DNA of 64,000 nucleotides. It comes from Hofstenia miamia (Eukaryota > Xenacoelomorpha > Acoela > Hofsteniidae). The translations under genes were made by a program, and so were the position numbers. A model generated the notes under the pieces. The model was not told the origin of the DNA. It saw nothing but the letters and a program-made list of their open reading frames with translations, and made no database searches. The stretch is taken from NCBI GenBank assembly GCA_900660155.1, contig CABFPE010000723.1:186-64185 (forward strand). The letters are read 5' to 3'. This document shows, one piece after another, positions 22,377-33,945 of this stretch (the stretch's first letter is position 1; each line of letters opens with the position of its first letter).

Positions 22377-24030
22377 ATGTATTCACATGATTTCAAGACA
22401 TTATTTGTTAAGGGTTTCTTACTCAATGTGTGATTATTTGAACAAAAATAAACAATGAGGTATCACAATCTTGGTTGCATTAAGCCCTATTGTACATGTT
22501 ATCAGAAGTTGAAAGACGGTTATGATGATGATAAAGTATTAAATAAAGGAAATTGTGCATCAAGTTTATAACTAGTTACTTATGCAAAAAATTTATTGAT
22601 GTGATAAATATATAAAGGACTTTTGCTGAATTGATTTATAAATTTTTTCATTTATACTTCAACATTTAGTTACTTTCAATTCAAATAAAAAATTTCCAGC
22701 TCTTTCTAAACTTAAATCAAACAAATGATGGAACGTCAAACACCGGAATGAAAGTAAAATTAGAAAAACACTATGTTCATAATAATGTATATATTATTTA
22801 TATTTCAGTGTTTCTTGCAGTATTATTTGACTATTTTAAAAGTTTCAATACTTGGAAAAACCTTGAACAAAATTTAGTAAAATTTGCGGGTACTAGGATC
22901 CGGCCGCAAACTGATACCACAGTATTTTGGAAATCCCGAAAAATATCGATACCGCGGTATCTTGTTTAAGAAATTGATCAGTATTTAAGACTATGTATAT
23001 TATGTACAATTAAACGCACCAATGCTTGAAGTGTGAAGGCGATGAAGTCGAGGATATGGCAAGTTGGAAAGCTTAAGAAATTTTTTAAGAAATATCGATT
23101 TATTATTCAGATACAATTATATGACTGATTTTGTTATAAATAAATATAAAATTTGCACATTCAGGTTGAGGTGCATTTATTTTTTTGCATTGCAGTGGTC
23201 ATAGTCATGAAATTTAAATCCTTTTAATTTGTGCTCAAGCTCGAAATAAAGTAGAAGATAAAAAATGCTTAAAAAGCAATAGTTCTTTAAAATGAAAATT
23301 AGACGAATTTTGTAATAAATAAATATAAAATGTGAACTTTCACACAAATTGCAAGACACTCCTTGTAGACCATCTTATGGCTGAGATAGCTACGGTTAGA
23401 ATTTAGGAACAGAAAATACAGGCTTAAAAAGCCCAAAATTGCACAGTTTTATTCTAAAGTGTGTGGGTCGGTTTGTTTTGCAGTTGTGCTGATTGCGAGG
23501 GGAGCTGTGGTCAAAGAATGTCGGTCTGCTTGCAGTTCTGCTCAGTTGCAAAGACAAATCATAATCTTTATCAAAACCTAGTCAAGTTGATTTACAAGAA
23601 CTCTGATTGCGAAAATGAATTGACTTATTTAGAGATACAATTAGTGTATCCGGGATGTTAGGCACTATGTCGCCCGTGTATATGATAATGAATACGAAAT
23701 CAAACAATGTTAAGGGACACTATAATCTATAATATTATAGCAGGTATATCTGGCTTATATTTGAATATCAAAAGTTGATCATGATAAAATAATTTTGAAT
23801 TTTTCAATTTTTTGTTATTTTACGAAGTTTCATTAGTTGGTTACTTCATAAATTGCAATACTTCATGAAATTTTGCAATAAACATTTAATTAGTATATTG
23901 TGCATACACATGCTGGGCAGTTCCCTATAACATAAGATATATAATTGGCCTGATGTTATTTAAATTTCAATATTTTTGCAGACCGGTGTATTTTACATAA
24001 TAAACTTGTTATATGTAATATTTCTGTACA
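22377..24030. repeat. Interspersed repeat R1, copy D (most complete)
   Basis: Contains all blocks seen singly in A-C in the same order: ctggaatgaaagtaaaatta type lead (22,744), ataccgcggtatc (22,950), ggatatggcaagttggaaag (23,053), ggctgag block (about 23,380), gtgtgggtcggtttg block (23,460) and ttaggcactatgtcgcc (23,657). It begins exactly where the second LINE copy stops. Confidence 0.65.
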
Positions 24031-24070
24031 ATTTACTTGTTTCTTGCCATTTGATATTAGGGATTTCAAT

Positions 24071-24073
<3 letters not shown>

Positions 24074-24115
<42 letters not shown>
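24074..24115. repeat. (AT)n microsatellite
   Basis: About 42 bp of alternating AT. The short open frames reading YIYIYI on both strands are products of it. Confidence 0.95.
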
Positions 24116-24118
<3 letters not shown>

Positions 24119-24342
24119 CAAAAATGGTTTTGATTCTTCAGTCTTACAGATTTCGAACCGATACCGATGTATTTTGAGTAATACCGAACGGAACCTATTC
24201 ACAAATTTTCATACCTCCTTCTTAAAAATGAGTTTAAATATATAATTAAGAATTGCAGTGATATTTTTGCATAAACTGGTTATAAACTGCTATAGCTTTT
24301 GTTAGGCATTGTATTGATTTTGTTTGTAGTAGTGTTCTGCGG

Positions 24343-24400
24343 CCATGGCCGCGTCGGACAGCCGACTATGGCCAAAATACCGGCTATGATTAATTTCTGA
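24343..24400. other. GC-rich island similar to 9,545-9,610
   Basis: gcggccatggccgcgtcgga followed by ccggctatgatta, near-palindromic, in an AT-rich background. Likely the same unnamed repeat family as at 9.55 kb. Confidence 0.3.
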
Positions 24401-24659
24401 ATATTAAGATTTACAATTTATTTCCACGACTTTTATTTGTATTTTTGTTTTTAAACCTTAGTCGTTTTGATAATTTTCTTTAATTATTCGAAATACAGTA
24501 TTGCATTTAGTCAAATAGGGCTTATTGTGGAAAATTACTGTGTTTTATATGTTTGCCTATATAGTTAGTCAATAAATAAGATGCACGCAGATTCATTTAT
24601 TAAGTTGTTTATATTAGGTGGAAAATTAATAAATAACTAATCAATCCCCATATTTGATT

Positions 24660-25390
24660 AAAATGTTAAGCTGATTTTTCTGTAGCATCATTACTATAGC
24701 GCAATGAACTATGGAACCAGAAATTAATTTCACCATTAATATGTTCAAATCCTACATGTATACTGAGTTAACTCGTGCATTGAACCAAAATAATATATAT
24801 GACTATATGCTTTCATGGTGGGTTCCAAAATATTTGTTTATGGTGAAAAAGCAACTCTAATAAAGACTTCAGCAAATTGATGATGACCATCATCCTTCGC
24901 AGTTTGCATCACATTATAGGCCTTAGAATTTGAACAGTCCATCCTATTCTAGTAGATAAGCGCCAAATGCATAATGTTTACGCTGTATGGATGCTGCACC
25001 AATTATTGGATAATGTCAAATTGCGTACAATCCATCATCAATTTGCTTGATCACTTGGGTAACTTCATGAAAGATCATTACACTTTAGAAGATAAAACGA
25101 TTGTCCACGTTGCCCAAACAACTAATAAATGAGGAAGCCATGTTTGGTTAAGAAAGGCGAAAAAATATTCCATGTTGAATCATTGAGAGGGCAAACACAA
25201 GGAAGGGTTATGTTGGCTATTGCGTTTACCATTATTGTCTCAGAAGCATGTGTACAATTCATAAAAGTAATAGGTGATAAATGGCGTGCGCTCCGATCAC
25301 TAATAACAGAAATTGAGAAATTACGCTGACAACATTACAATGCCAGAAATCATGAATTATGCAACACAACAGAATTTTTCTTGACTTAGG
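24660..25390 (+). other. Unidentified degraded coding-like segment
   Basis: Less AT-rich than its surroundings, with a 66-codon plus-strand frame at 25,129-25,329 (KKGEKIFHVESLRGQTQGRV then MLAIAFTIIVSEA) and upstream fragments such as MLSWWVPKYLF. The GSHVW-x-RKGEK-like run recalls the strand around the first catalytic residues of DDE transposases, but I cannot place it in a family. Several stops; most likely a decayed transposase. Confidence 0.3.
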
Positions 25391-26820
25391 TAAATAATTT
25401 CAACTTGTGTTTGAATTTCAAATAATACGAAAGTTGGAAGACAATGATCTTTTCATGTTGCAGATTCCCCACAAACAAAAACTTGTCTAATTTGCTTGTG
25501 TAAGTATCTCATTAAAGCGTTGCATGTATTCATGCCTGGCAATTATCTGATAAAGCGTTGAACATAAGCAATAAGTACTTGAAAATTTTAAAAGTATTGG
25601 GGCATCTTTACAATTTATTTGCCAACCCTAGCTCAAAATATTGACATTTTATCAATATCTAGAAAATGAATGTTGAAATTATAGCCATGCAGTTATACAC
25701 GGAATTCAGCAGTATATTGATTCTAAGCTCTTCCATTATCTTGCATATGTCCTCCGACAATTTGAGGATTTTTATCAATATAAGATAAACTTCATTACGT
25801 GCAGCATTAAATTCTGCTATTCAATAAGATTTTAAACTTTTTTAAAAATGCAATATCACTCAAATATACATAGAGAAGAATTGCAAATAATGACAAATAA
25901 AACACTTTAAAAAGACACAAATCTCATTTCACAATATTACTATAAATGTCAGTGGCAACGCCAACATCCACTCGGTTATCATAAAATGTTAATGTTTGTA
26001 GAATAATTATATTTTGTTGTAGGGCATTAAAGTCTGTTTTGTTGTTGGAATACTAGAACTATGCAATATATTTAATATGATTGTTTTTGTTTGAAAGCGA
26101 TTACTAATCAATAGAGTTATAAACAGAAGAGTCAAAACATTTTAGACTTTATAATACCTAAAAAAATTGCTTTCAGCAATAATAATTATAATTATTATTA
26201 CAATTATAATAATATTATTGCTATGGCAATTTAAGTTTCAAAGTTTCTCAGATGTTTGTGGAATCCACCGAAAAAAATTATGAATAAAATCATATTTGTT
26301 TCAAGTAAATTTTCGGAACTAAAAAAAATTAAATGACTAACAAAATTGAGTTCCTTTCAGAACTTTTGTGGAATCCATAAAAATAAATCCATAAAGTAAT
26401 TTATTAGTTTTTGCTCTTATAAGTAATCTTCTCATTGAAGCTAATTGATAGATGCTCAAAAGGATTTGTACTTGCAATTAAATTTGCAAATTGGTTTAAT
26501 TATTTTACAGTAAATATTCAAAAATTTTGCTTAATCAATTTTGCAGCTATTTTCAGTCAAATTGTTAGTTATTAATGTTGTAATCCAAAAAAGAATTTGA
26601 AAGTTTCATCAGGTTTAATGGAATCCACCCTCAACCCAACTCACTTTGCTAGAAAGATTTTGCAAAGAACAAGGTGGCAAGCCATTTTCTAAAAATTGAT
26701 AAAGCACAGTATTATCTATAGAAAAATATTAACACCACTTTGAACAGCTAATCTTAATTCCTCTAATAAAATTATGTTTTTTAATAAAATATTTTAACTC
26801 TCATATTTAAAGTTAACGCA
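25391..26820. other. AT-rich intron sequence, nothing recognised
   Basis: No exon or transposon part supported. A local AAT/ATT-rich palindromic run lies near 26,181-26,221 (aataataattataattatta). Confidence 0.5.
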
Positions 26821-26899
26821 TTGGCGTGCATTTACCACAAAAACAAGGGGGATTAAAATGTTTCAAAAAATACAGATAAACACTTTCCAAATTTGGAAA

Positions 26900-26997
26900 T
26901 TTTTGTATTTTACACTAAAAAACGCAATGTAGAAACAATATAATAACACAATGTAGAAACAATAGGATAACACCGTGTAGAAAGTATAGAGATAATT
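26900..26997. repeat. Short tandem motif next to the Tc1-like element
   Basis: Three units related to aacgcaatgtagaaacaata, aacacaatgtagaaacaata and aacaccgtgtagaaagtata (26,920-26,990), period about 24-28 bp. May be sub-terminal repeat of the transposon. Confidence 0.6.
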
Positions 26998-27995
26998 CAG
27001 AAAAACTCACTAATATTTTGTCCGCCATTATTGGCCAAACACACAGCAATGTGATTTGACTTTGACTCGACCAGCTTTCTAAAATAATCATCAGTAATCT
27101 CTGTGCACCATACCACTTTAATTTGCTCCTTCAGATCGTCGAGTGATGTGCATTGGCGCTTCCTCAGACAGTTTTTGATGTGATGCCAGCCGGCAAGTTC
27201 TCAAGCAGTCGAAAGTCTTGTGATGCAATCCACTGTTTCACAACTTTGGCGCTGTGGCAAGGAGCACCATCTTGTTGTAGAACAGATGTTCCGCGAAGGT
27301 GCATAAACATGGGAACTCTCTCCTGAATTATTTTGAGGTAGGCTTTGGCTTTGACAGTCTCGTTATGAGGAACAAAATGCAGATCAGCACGCCCATTCGC
27401 AGGTAGAGCACCCAATTCATCACAGAATGTGCTGAGCGGACAGTTTGTTGCATGTAACATGTGTTGAATCTTTGGTTTCTTGGTTGTCCAACATTTGGCC
27501 AATATTATACAAACTGGCAAATCTTGGATTCGTCACTAAACATTACTTGATGCCAAATCTCAGGGGTGTAGTGTTGGTATTGCCTGCAGAAGCACAACCA
27601 GTCTCAAATGTTTTTTGAAGACAATTGGTGCCGGTTTTCATGATGGAAGGTTAAAGGTAGTATTCAATCGACGCCTAATTGTGCGTGTTGATACATTCCA
27701 CACTACCGCACCTAGATTTGGTTTGACTTCAGAAGATGAAGAGAATGGTTGATTGACGACGTAATCGTGAATGAGACAGTCAGTCTGAGGGATTGCCACT
27801 TTTGGTCTTCCAGACCACTTCCGAGAGGAAAAATTTTGCAGTTGCTGATAGCGAGTAACACTTCTGGATATGAAGATATTTATACATTTCGCAAAAATAT
27901 TATGCAAAATTGCTAAAAATTTACGCATATGTTTGCATTTTATTGTCACGGGGATCCGTAGGGCCCCATGGGGATTGAAATTCTGCCCCATGGAT
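26998..27995 (-). pseudogene. Tc1-like transposase, broken
   Basis: Minus strand, N to C: HTH region with RKWSGRPKVAIPQTD and VSTRTIRRRLNTTF (27,638-27,940), a short link with stops, then CIILAKCWTTKKPKI, FVPHNETVKAKAYL, SVLQQDGAPCHSAKVVKQWI (second catalytic Asp in QQDGAPCH) and QDFRLLE (27,164-27,520), followed in another frame by WHHIKNCLRKRQCTSLDDL and NHIAVCLANNGGQNIS to about 27,000. Where Tc1 proteins have W-P-x-x-S-P-D-L-N-P-I-E-N, only LLENLPAG-WHHIKN is left, so the third catalytic residue is lost. Terminal inverted repeats were not identified. Confidence 0.85.
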
Positions 27996-28316
27996 AAAGC
28001 TTGTAAATTTGTAAATTAAGTTTAACTTATCTACATAAAGTATGTAAAAGAACTTAATACGACTGCTTTGGCAAAAATTCGAATCTTAAAAGTATTTTAT
28101 GCATTTTGATAATGAGAAATCATATTTTGTTCATCCATTCAAAAGTTTTCAAAAGCTCTGAATGTAGATGAAATATCAATGGAACACTTAAATATATGTC
28201 AATACTTCAATTTAATAGTTTAATTTGAACATGATTTTCCTTATAAATCATTTTTATAAAGTAAATGAAATAGCATTTGCGTCCTACCACGCCCCTTCAA
28301 TTACGAAAATAACCAA

Positions 28317-28360
28317 GTGAACCACGTTATTCCCATGCATCCCACACGAGTGCAGCCCTG
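28317..28360. mobile_element. Orphan hAT end
   Basis: Ends gagtgcagccctg at 28,360; read inverted it is cagggctgcactcgtg, matching the left end of the hAT element at 10,567 (cagggctgcactcgcg) over 14 bases. The opposite end was not found within the window by eye, so this is a solo or broken end. Confidence 0.55.
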
Positions 28361-29156
28361 CTAGGTGGCCTATTGCCCACTTAGGAGAAAAGGCTAAAAC
28401 AGCAACAATTATATATTAATAATTATATATCATAATATTTAGAAAATTTTGTCTAAGAAATATTTTCAAGCTCATATTTAAAGGCTGCACCAATGTAGTT
28501 ATATTCAATACAGACCAATATTGTGTCTAGAAAATTGAATGCTTTAAATATGTCCATTATTGTAATAAATTATTGGAATTTCATTTATATTTTCAGCAAA
28601 ATTATATTCACTTGCTCTGCTCTATTGACAGTTTGCCTTTCACAATAATAATATATACCTTTAGTTGATAATTCATTGTGATATTTAAGTTAAATTTAAG
28701 AAGCTTTGATCAAATCTTGCCAAGAAATTGTCAAGAATTTTAAGGATAGTCGTATATAATTTTAAGAATTCATAAATAATTTTTTTAAAGATTTTTCAGG
28801 ATTTTTAAAGAAGTTCCATTATAGATTGAAAATTGAATCCTCATTTAAAATTTTCAAAAAATTTCAACTAGGGAAATAATTGCATATATTTGCATTGATT
28901 TTGACTTTGTGAAAAAAGGAATTTTAAACTTCACTTACTATATCATTTCAAATGACCTCTAAAATGGTTGTACAAAAAAAGGCTTTGAAGGCTTAAAGAA
29001 TAATCAATGAGGTTTTATTGATTCATAAAAATCCATTAGAGTTTAAGTCGAAAAACTTATTCAAAAATACATTAGTTTTCGCAATGAAAATCAGATAAGC
29101 AGAATATAAACATTTACATTTCATAAAAATAATTTCGAGCATTTGATTGTACTTAC
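28361..29156. other. AT-rich intron sequence downstream of the 29-kb Ig exon
   Basis: No feature recognised apart from the donor side of the exon at 29,151-29,157. Confidence 0.5.
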
Positions 29157-29519
29157 ATATCACATCAATATGAATTTGGTGACTAGTAAGGCTCCAGCTG
29201 TATTGTGAATCATAACATGTAAAATGTGCTGTGCACTGATAAACCTCAGATATTTTGGAAAGTTCGAAGCTGAATTTTGTTTCATTCTGTTTCACATTCC
29301 CTATTTTCCAATTGTACGTCATGTTAGGAGAGTTGTATGACTTTGGAAATACATGAATTCCTTCTACTTTTTTATCAGTTACATCAAAATAACAAAAAAT
29401 ATTGTCTCCGCTATAAAAATTAGTGTTGGTATCACTCACATCGGAAATTTCTCTATAATGTATTATCGATACATTTGGGGGAGCTTTGTTTGGCACTAAA
29501 TATATATTAACGTTATATC
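29157..29519 (-). CDS. Ig-superfamily gene, second visible exon (Ig-like domain)
   Basis: Minus-strand exon of 363 bp (121 codons), acceptor cttgcag|gatat, donor gatat|gtaagt, phase 1 on both sides. The product is an Ig-like domain: a first cysteine in NIFCYFDV, a tryptophan in YNWKIGN, and a YQCTAHFTC motif that looks like the Ig F-strand Y-x-C. N-glycosylation sequons occur at NVS, NMT and NET. The exon ends ...HIDVI plus one base T, which with AT of cassette exon a' gives tyrosine and the reading HIDVI-Y-GPENG, the same linker style (Y-G-P) as between the other Ig exons. The frame stays open beyond the donor and upstream of the acceptor, but those stretches lack Ig character and are taken as intron. 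Confidence 0.75.
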
Positions 29520-30189
29520 CTGCAAGAATGAAAAATAAATTAATATATTTCATTACTTTCCAGTATGATATTCATATTAATACAATGTAAGAAAGTTACA
29601 TTTCAAGAATGAAATAATTATGGGAAAAATAAAACAAGGTCAACCCTACTAAGAATATCTAATGTACATTACAATTGAAGCTTCTCCTACTGTAGAAATC
29701 AGGTTTTTCACTGATAAATATCACTGTACTATATGTGGTACTTGGTTGATTGGCTTGATAAATAAAGATTTCTAACAATCACAATAATCTTAAAAATTGT
29801 AATTCAAGCTTATTGAGATAATAGGGGATTGCAAAAATATAAGTTACTGCATGGGAAAGTATAATTTAACTAGCATAACTCACTATAATTACTTTTCAAA
29901 TGCATTTCGTAGTTATACATTTGCAGCACTAGTGAAATACTTCAGATTTTAACATTTATTAAAAAAATATCAAATTGGAATATATTCATAAATTCTAATA
30001 ATTGCATGAATTCAAAAGGACATACAAAAATATCCGTACTATTTCAATACAAAATATATATTTAATATTTCGTGGCCATCCAGGAATTGTGAATAAGCAC
30101 ATAAGTGGGAGGACATTGAAGGACAATTGCGGAATGATTTCATTTGTCTTATCATGTAACATTATGTCTTTCAACTGTCAAAGTTTTTG

Positions 30190-30192
<3 letters not shown>
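29520..30192. other. AT-rich intron sequence upstream of the 29-kb Ig exon
   Basis: No feature recognised; a 62-codon plus-strand frame at 30,002-30,190 has no recognisable character. Confidence 0.5.

Positions 30193-30235
<43 letters not shown>
30193..30235. repeat. (AT)n tract, left edge of first unit
   Basis: About 43 bp of alternating AT. Confidence 0.95.
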
Positions 30236-30239
<4 letters not shown>

Positions 30240-30539
30240 GTGTCCATAATATGACTAAAAATTTTTCGTCTATTTTCAAAATGCATACCCTTTATATTTT
30301 TTACTAATGCTATAAGATACTCAAATATAAAATTTCGTCTTCCTAGTGACTGAGCTTCAACGTTTAGTAAAAAATGTAATTTCGTCTTGATATTTCAGTC
30401 TTCTATAATATCACAATAAATGTTATATAATCATTATAAATGTTATAAAATATGTGAATAAAAAGAAAAATTCAATTGGATGAACATTAACATTTTATTA
30501 TAACCATAAATTAATAACAATCTGTGAGGGTGATTTATT

Positions 30540-31450
30540 TTTAGAGTAGTTTTTTTATAGTCCGGATAAAATTTTCTATGTTCCTGCACACAGCACAGCA
30601 AGAACTGTTTTTTTATTTTTCAGCCGTAATAAGCCCATTAAAATCTTGCAATAATTTAACATCCCATTTAGCTGTATCATTTACAACTCTCAAATAACCT
30701 AATTTTCTTTTAGCCTCCAGGAAAACATGGATATTGCTCCAAGAAATTACATCTTCCTTTAGAAAACAGTCGTCGATCTGCAGTCATGATAAAAATTGTT
30801 TGCTCTTTCCCAATACAAAATCATCAAGTGTTTTATCTGAAGAAAAAATAAGAATAACTTAAATAGGCAAAAAAATCAATAGCAATACAAAAATGTCACA
30901 AAAATATAACTTACCAAACGGCTTTTGAGTCCTCTTCTTTCCCCAATAGATCATAGCGTTTGCTAGAATCTGAGATTCTGTCCTGGTTGAATTTGGCTGT
31001 CATTTTCTTCTTAGTTAAGTTATCAACTTTATCATCAAATAGTGATAGCATTGCTGTCTCTTCACACAAATGCCACAAATGATGGCTAAACTTGCTTGTA
31101 GAGGCTTTAGAAATCTTCAAGAAGTTCAAATCTTGGTTAGGTGCTTTAGTCACAACTGTGCATTCAAGCCACGATAAACAAGCAAACATCTTGTAGAGCC
31201 ATTTTGTCCTTTGCAGTTAATTTGCATTGTGACTGAAATAAACATATTTTTTAAAGAATAGATTGCTCTCACGATCCAGTGTGCTTGATGCATAGTTCCA
31301 GGAGGCCTTTGTCTTAGTTTTCCCTCTGTGTCTCATCCCAAAAATAATACACACAGTTCTACCAATTCGTGGTATTATTCTCTTACAAAACCTTGGTCTA
31401 ATTCTGTCCCAGCAATACGTCCTTTAATGAAATTAAGAGATGATTCAATA
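30540..31450 (-). pseudogene. Decayed, spliced copy of an uncharacterised multicopy animal protein family (unit 1)
   Basis: Minus-strand fragments in the order expected for a repeated uncharacterised family I recall from many invertebrate genomes: a LDQGFVRE / VELC-VLFLG region (31,330-31,440), FQSQCKLTAKDKMALQDVCL (about 31,170-31,235), KAPNQDLNFLKIS, KFSHHLWHLCEETAMLSLF and DDKVDNLTKKKMTAKF (30,911-31,189), then an intron (30,837-30,914; donor gtttg|gtaagt, acceptor ttcttcag|ataa) and DKTLDDFV, LGYLRVVNDTA, KLLQDFNGLIT toward 30,600. Several stops and frame changes make it a pseudogene. The biochemical role of the family is unknown to me; high copy number suggests transposon association. 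Confidence 0.6.
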
Positions 31451-31666
31451 TCAGGGTTGGGTGATTTATGATTTTTATAATCAAATCAACTGATTTTAAT
31501 AGAAAATAATTAAATCTTGATTATAATCAATGAAAAACTAAATAGTGAAAAAACTCAATTATTTTATTCATTTAGAACCTTAAAACAAAAAAGGAGATTG
31601 ACTGCTTTGTTGTTATGTTATGTAACACTTGAAAGTAGTTTATTCTTTGCGCATTTTTGTTCACAA
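31448..31666. mobile_element. hAT-like end or MITE fragment in unit 1 only
   Basis: Begins cagggttgggtgatttatga, the look of a hAT terminal repeat, followed by repeated ataatcaaatcaactg and ttgattataatcaatg motifs. It sits exactly where unit 2 instead has about 220 bp of the uncharacterised gene family. The right end lacks a clear inverted partner, so the event was not a clean insertion. Confidence 0.45.
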
Positions 31667-32603
31667 CAAAGCATCAGCATGTGCAATATCAATTTCAAAA
31701 TTTTTTTCTCGGTTCCTGAACATTACCTGAGTTTTCTGACAATTTTTTCAACTCTGTCCAAACATCATATAGATTAACAAGTTTCTTAATGCAGTTAGGA
31801 AATGCCCTTGTAGGAATTGTTGTTTTTTCCTAATATATGATACACTCCCTAATCACAAGATTTGCACTTTCACTAACAGTCAGTTTAAAATAAAACTAAT
31901 AGAACTTGTCGATTAGAGGGTAATTTTGCACCATATATTTGATAGCTATGCGATAAAATTAGGAAAATATTTTGTTGATCACTCGGTAATTTCACTGAAA
32001 TGTTAATGCACTAATCAATGGAGCACAAATAATCTAAAAAACACGTATGAATTGACAAATTGAACATGTACTTATAAGTCACAGAACAGAAAATACACAA
32101 AAGTGTGTAAAAGTTTAAATAGCAAGTCAAATTAATATTTATTTCTAAACAATATAATGCTCATACGAAACTTTAAGGAAGGTATGCGTAAAAAATTATC
32201 GAACTTGAAATATAAGGGAACCCTAATATATATATATATATATATCAAGGACATACTAATTTACAAAGACGGGAAATCAAAACAATCAGTGGCCAAATAA
32301 TGAGTTGGCTGATATCATTTCCTCAATTTATATAATAATAATTTTATACATTCATATATTTTCATTGAAAATTGTGCAACATTATTTACATATTTTCAAC
32401 CAAATATTGTTGTTTTTTGATTAAAAGTTTCAAAGTAAACAATTATTCATGGAGCTATGCACGTAATTTAATCACTTGGTAAGCGTTATTCATCATTACC
32501 AGTCACTTTAATGGGTAGGAAATGCTGTTAGAAATTGCAAATCAAACTGTGATTCACAAAATGAAACAAAAATTGTGTATGGATTTTAATCTAATGTTCA
32601 CAA

Positions 32604-32775
32604 AAGAAGGCAATGGTTAAATGCTTTGCCCAACATTTTGCCTAAATCGCCTATAAGAAATATGGGAGTTTGTGAACTTCATTGGCCACGTAACTCTAAA
32701 TTTTCAAAAATAAAAGGAAATTTAATGCCAGTAGAACCTTCATTTCTTTTTAATGTGCGAGAGTCTTTTATTTGA
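32604..32775 (+). pseudogene. THAP-type zinc finger fragment (unit 1)
   Basis: Plus strand: RRQWLNALPNILPKSPIRNM, GVCELHWPRNSKFSKIKG, MPVEPSFLF, then stop. This matches the second half of the THAP (C2CH) DNA-binding domain: W-x-x-A-L-P, C-x-x-H and the following P-x-x-x-P-S-x-F. The first cysteine pair upstream is not in a clean frame. THAP domains occur in P-element-type transposases and host regulators; which it was cannot be told here. Confidence 0.6.
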
Positions 32776-33129
32776 CAAACTAATACTGTACCACAATAAT
32801 TTCTCGCATGTACAAGGGCCATGTATTTATTTATATTTAGGGTTATTTATAAGCAAGATCTATAAGAGGCAAAAGCAGCACGGTTGTGAAATTCCATTTA
32901 TCATTCATCATAACAATACTGCATTCACTGAGCTACTTTCTTTTTGAGTCACAAGCCATTGCATAGCATTGGAGATCGCTGCTGGTTACAATTTCCTTCT
33001 TGATTGCATGGATCTGCTTCAGGTTCTGACCCTAATGATATCTTCTGTTCCTAAAAATGTTGTAATAAAGTTAATACATAAGATATAGTTAATTAATTGA
33101 GGAGTAAGAGATAGTTGAAATCTACTACT

Positions 33130-33945
33130 CAGTAGGAAATCCTGATTGTACTCTACAAATAGTGATATTAAAAGCTATTACAATGAATCCTAAGCAGTGT
33201 GTTGATTCTACACTACCACTCCAGATATCTGCAAAGTTATCAGATATATAAAAAACGTGCAAGTGCAGTAATTGACTAATTAAAAGACATCTTCTCACAA
33301 CAAGGAATTCCACATGAAATTGTTGCAGACAACAATCCCTTTGGTTCTGCTGAATGTAGGAGCTTTGCACATGGTCTAGATATCTTTGTATCATGCAGTA
33401 GTACTTGCTATCCACAATCCAATGGAATAGCTGAGACATGAGATAAGACATTAAAAAGATTTTCAAGCAAAATCGTTGCTATTTAATAGCATTGTTGGAC
33501 TACAACAACATGCCTATGTTCAAATGTACTTATGAGTCAGAGTGCACTCATACCAAAAGTAGCTTCTCAAACTTAATTTAAAAGAACTGAAAGAAAATAT
33601 AGATTATCACAAGAAAAGTCTTACAATTGACAAACACATAAATTACAAGAACTAGATCCAGGAGCAAGTTTACATGTTGTATCATTAGGCAATGCAATTG
33701 GAACAATAATTGGGAACTTTCAAAGCATGCCACCTATTTTATTGACTTTGATGATATACCTCCACAAACTGAAGACCTTCTTACAGTAGAAAGAGAAAGT
33801 AACTGTAAAAAGAAGGGATTGAGGATGAAGCTCAAGAATATGCCAGTCCAAGCAGTGAATATAGGAGAGGACGACCCAATCATATAAGAAAACCACGTCA
33901 GTTTTTTGGATGCACTATTGATTCTTGCCAAAGATTCACTTGACT
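33130..33945 (+). mobile_element. Ty3-type integrase fossil (unit 1)
   Basis: Plus strand shows the integrase core signature GIPHEIVADNNPFGSAECRS and CYPQSNGIAE, the region holding the second and third catalytic residues, followed by a stretch resembling the C-terminal tail. Fragment of an old Ty3/gypsy element, broken at several points, with no LTRs in the duplicated unit. The minus-strand frames across it (33,125-33,466; 33,734-33,931) are shadows. Confidence 0.75.

Noticed and set aside
23976-24245. Open frames on both strands with YIYIYI runs (also at 15,329-15,514 and 43,472-43,789)
   Set aside because: Translations of (AT)n microsatellites, not genes.
29023-29156. Continuation of the open frame beyond the 29-kb Ig exon
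   Set aside because: A good donor (gatat|gtaagt) ends the Ig domain and the following residues have no Ig character; taken as intron read-through by chance.
33125-33466. 113-codon minus-strand frame, repeated at 39,910-40,251
   Set aside because: Antisense to the Ty3-type integrase fossil on the plus strand; no motif of its own.
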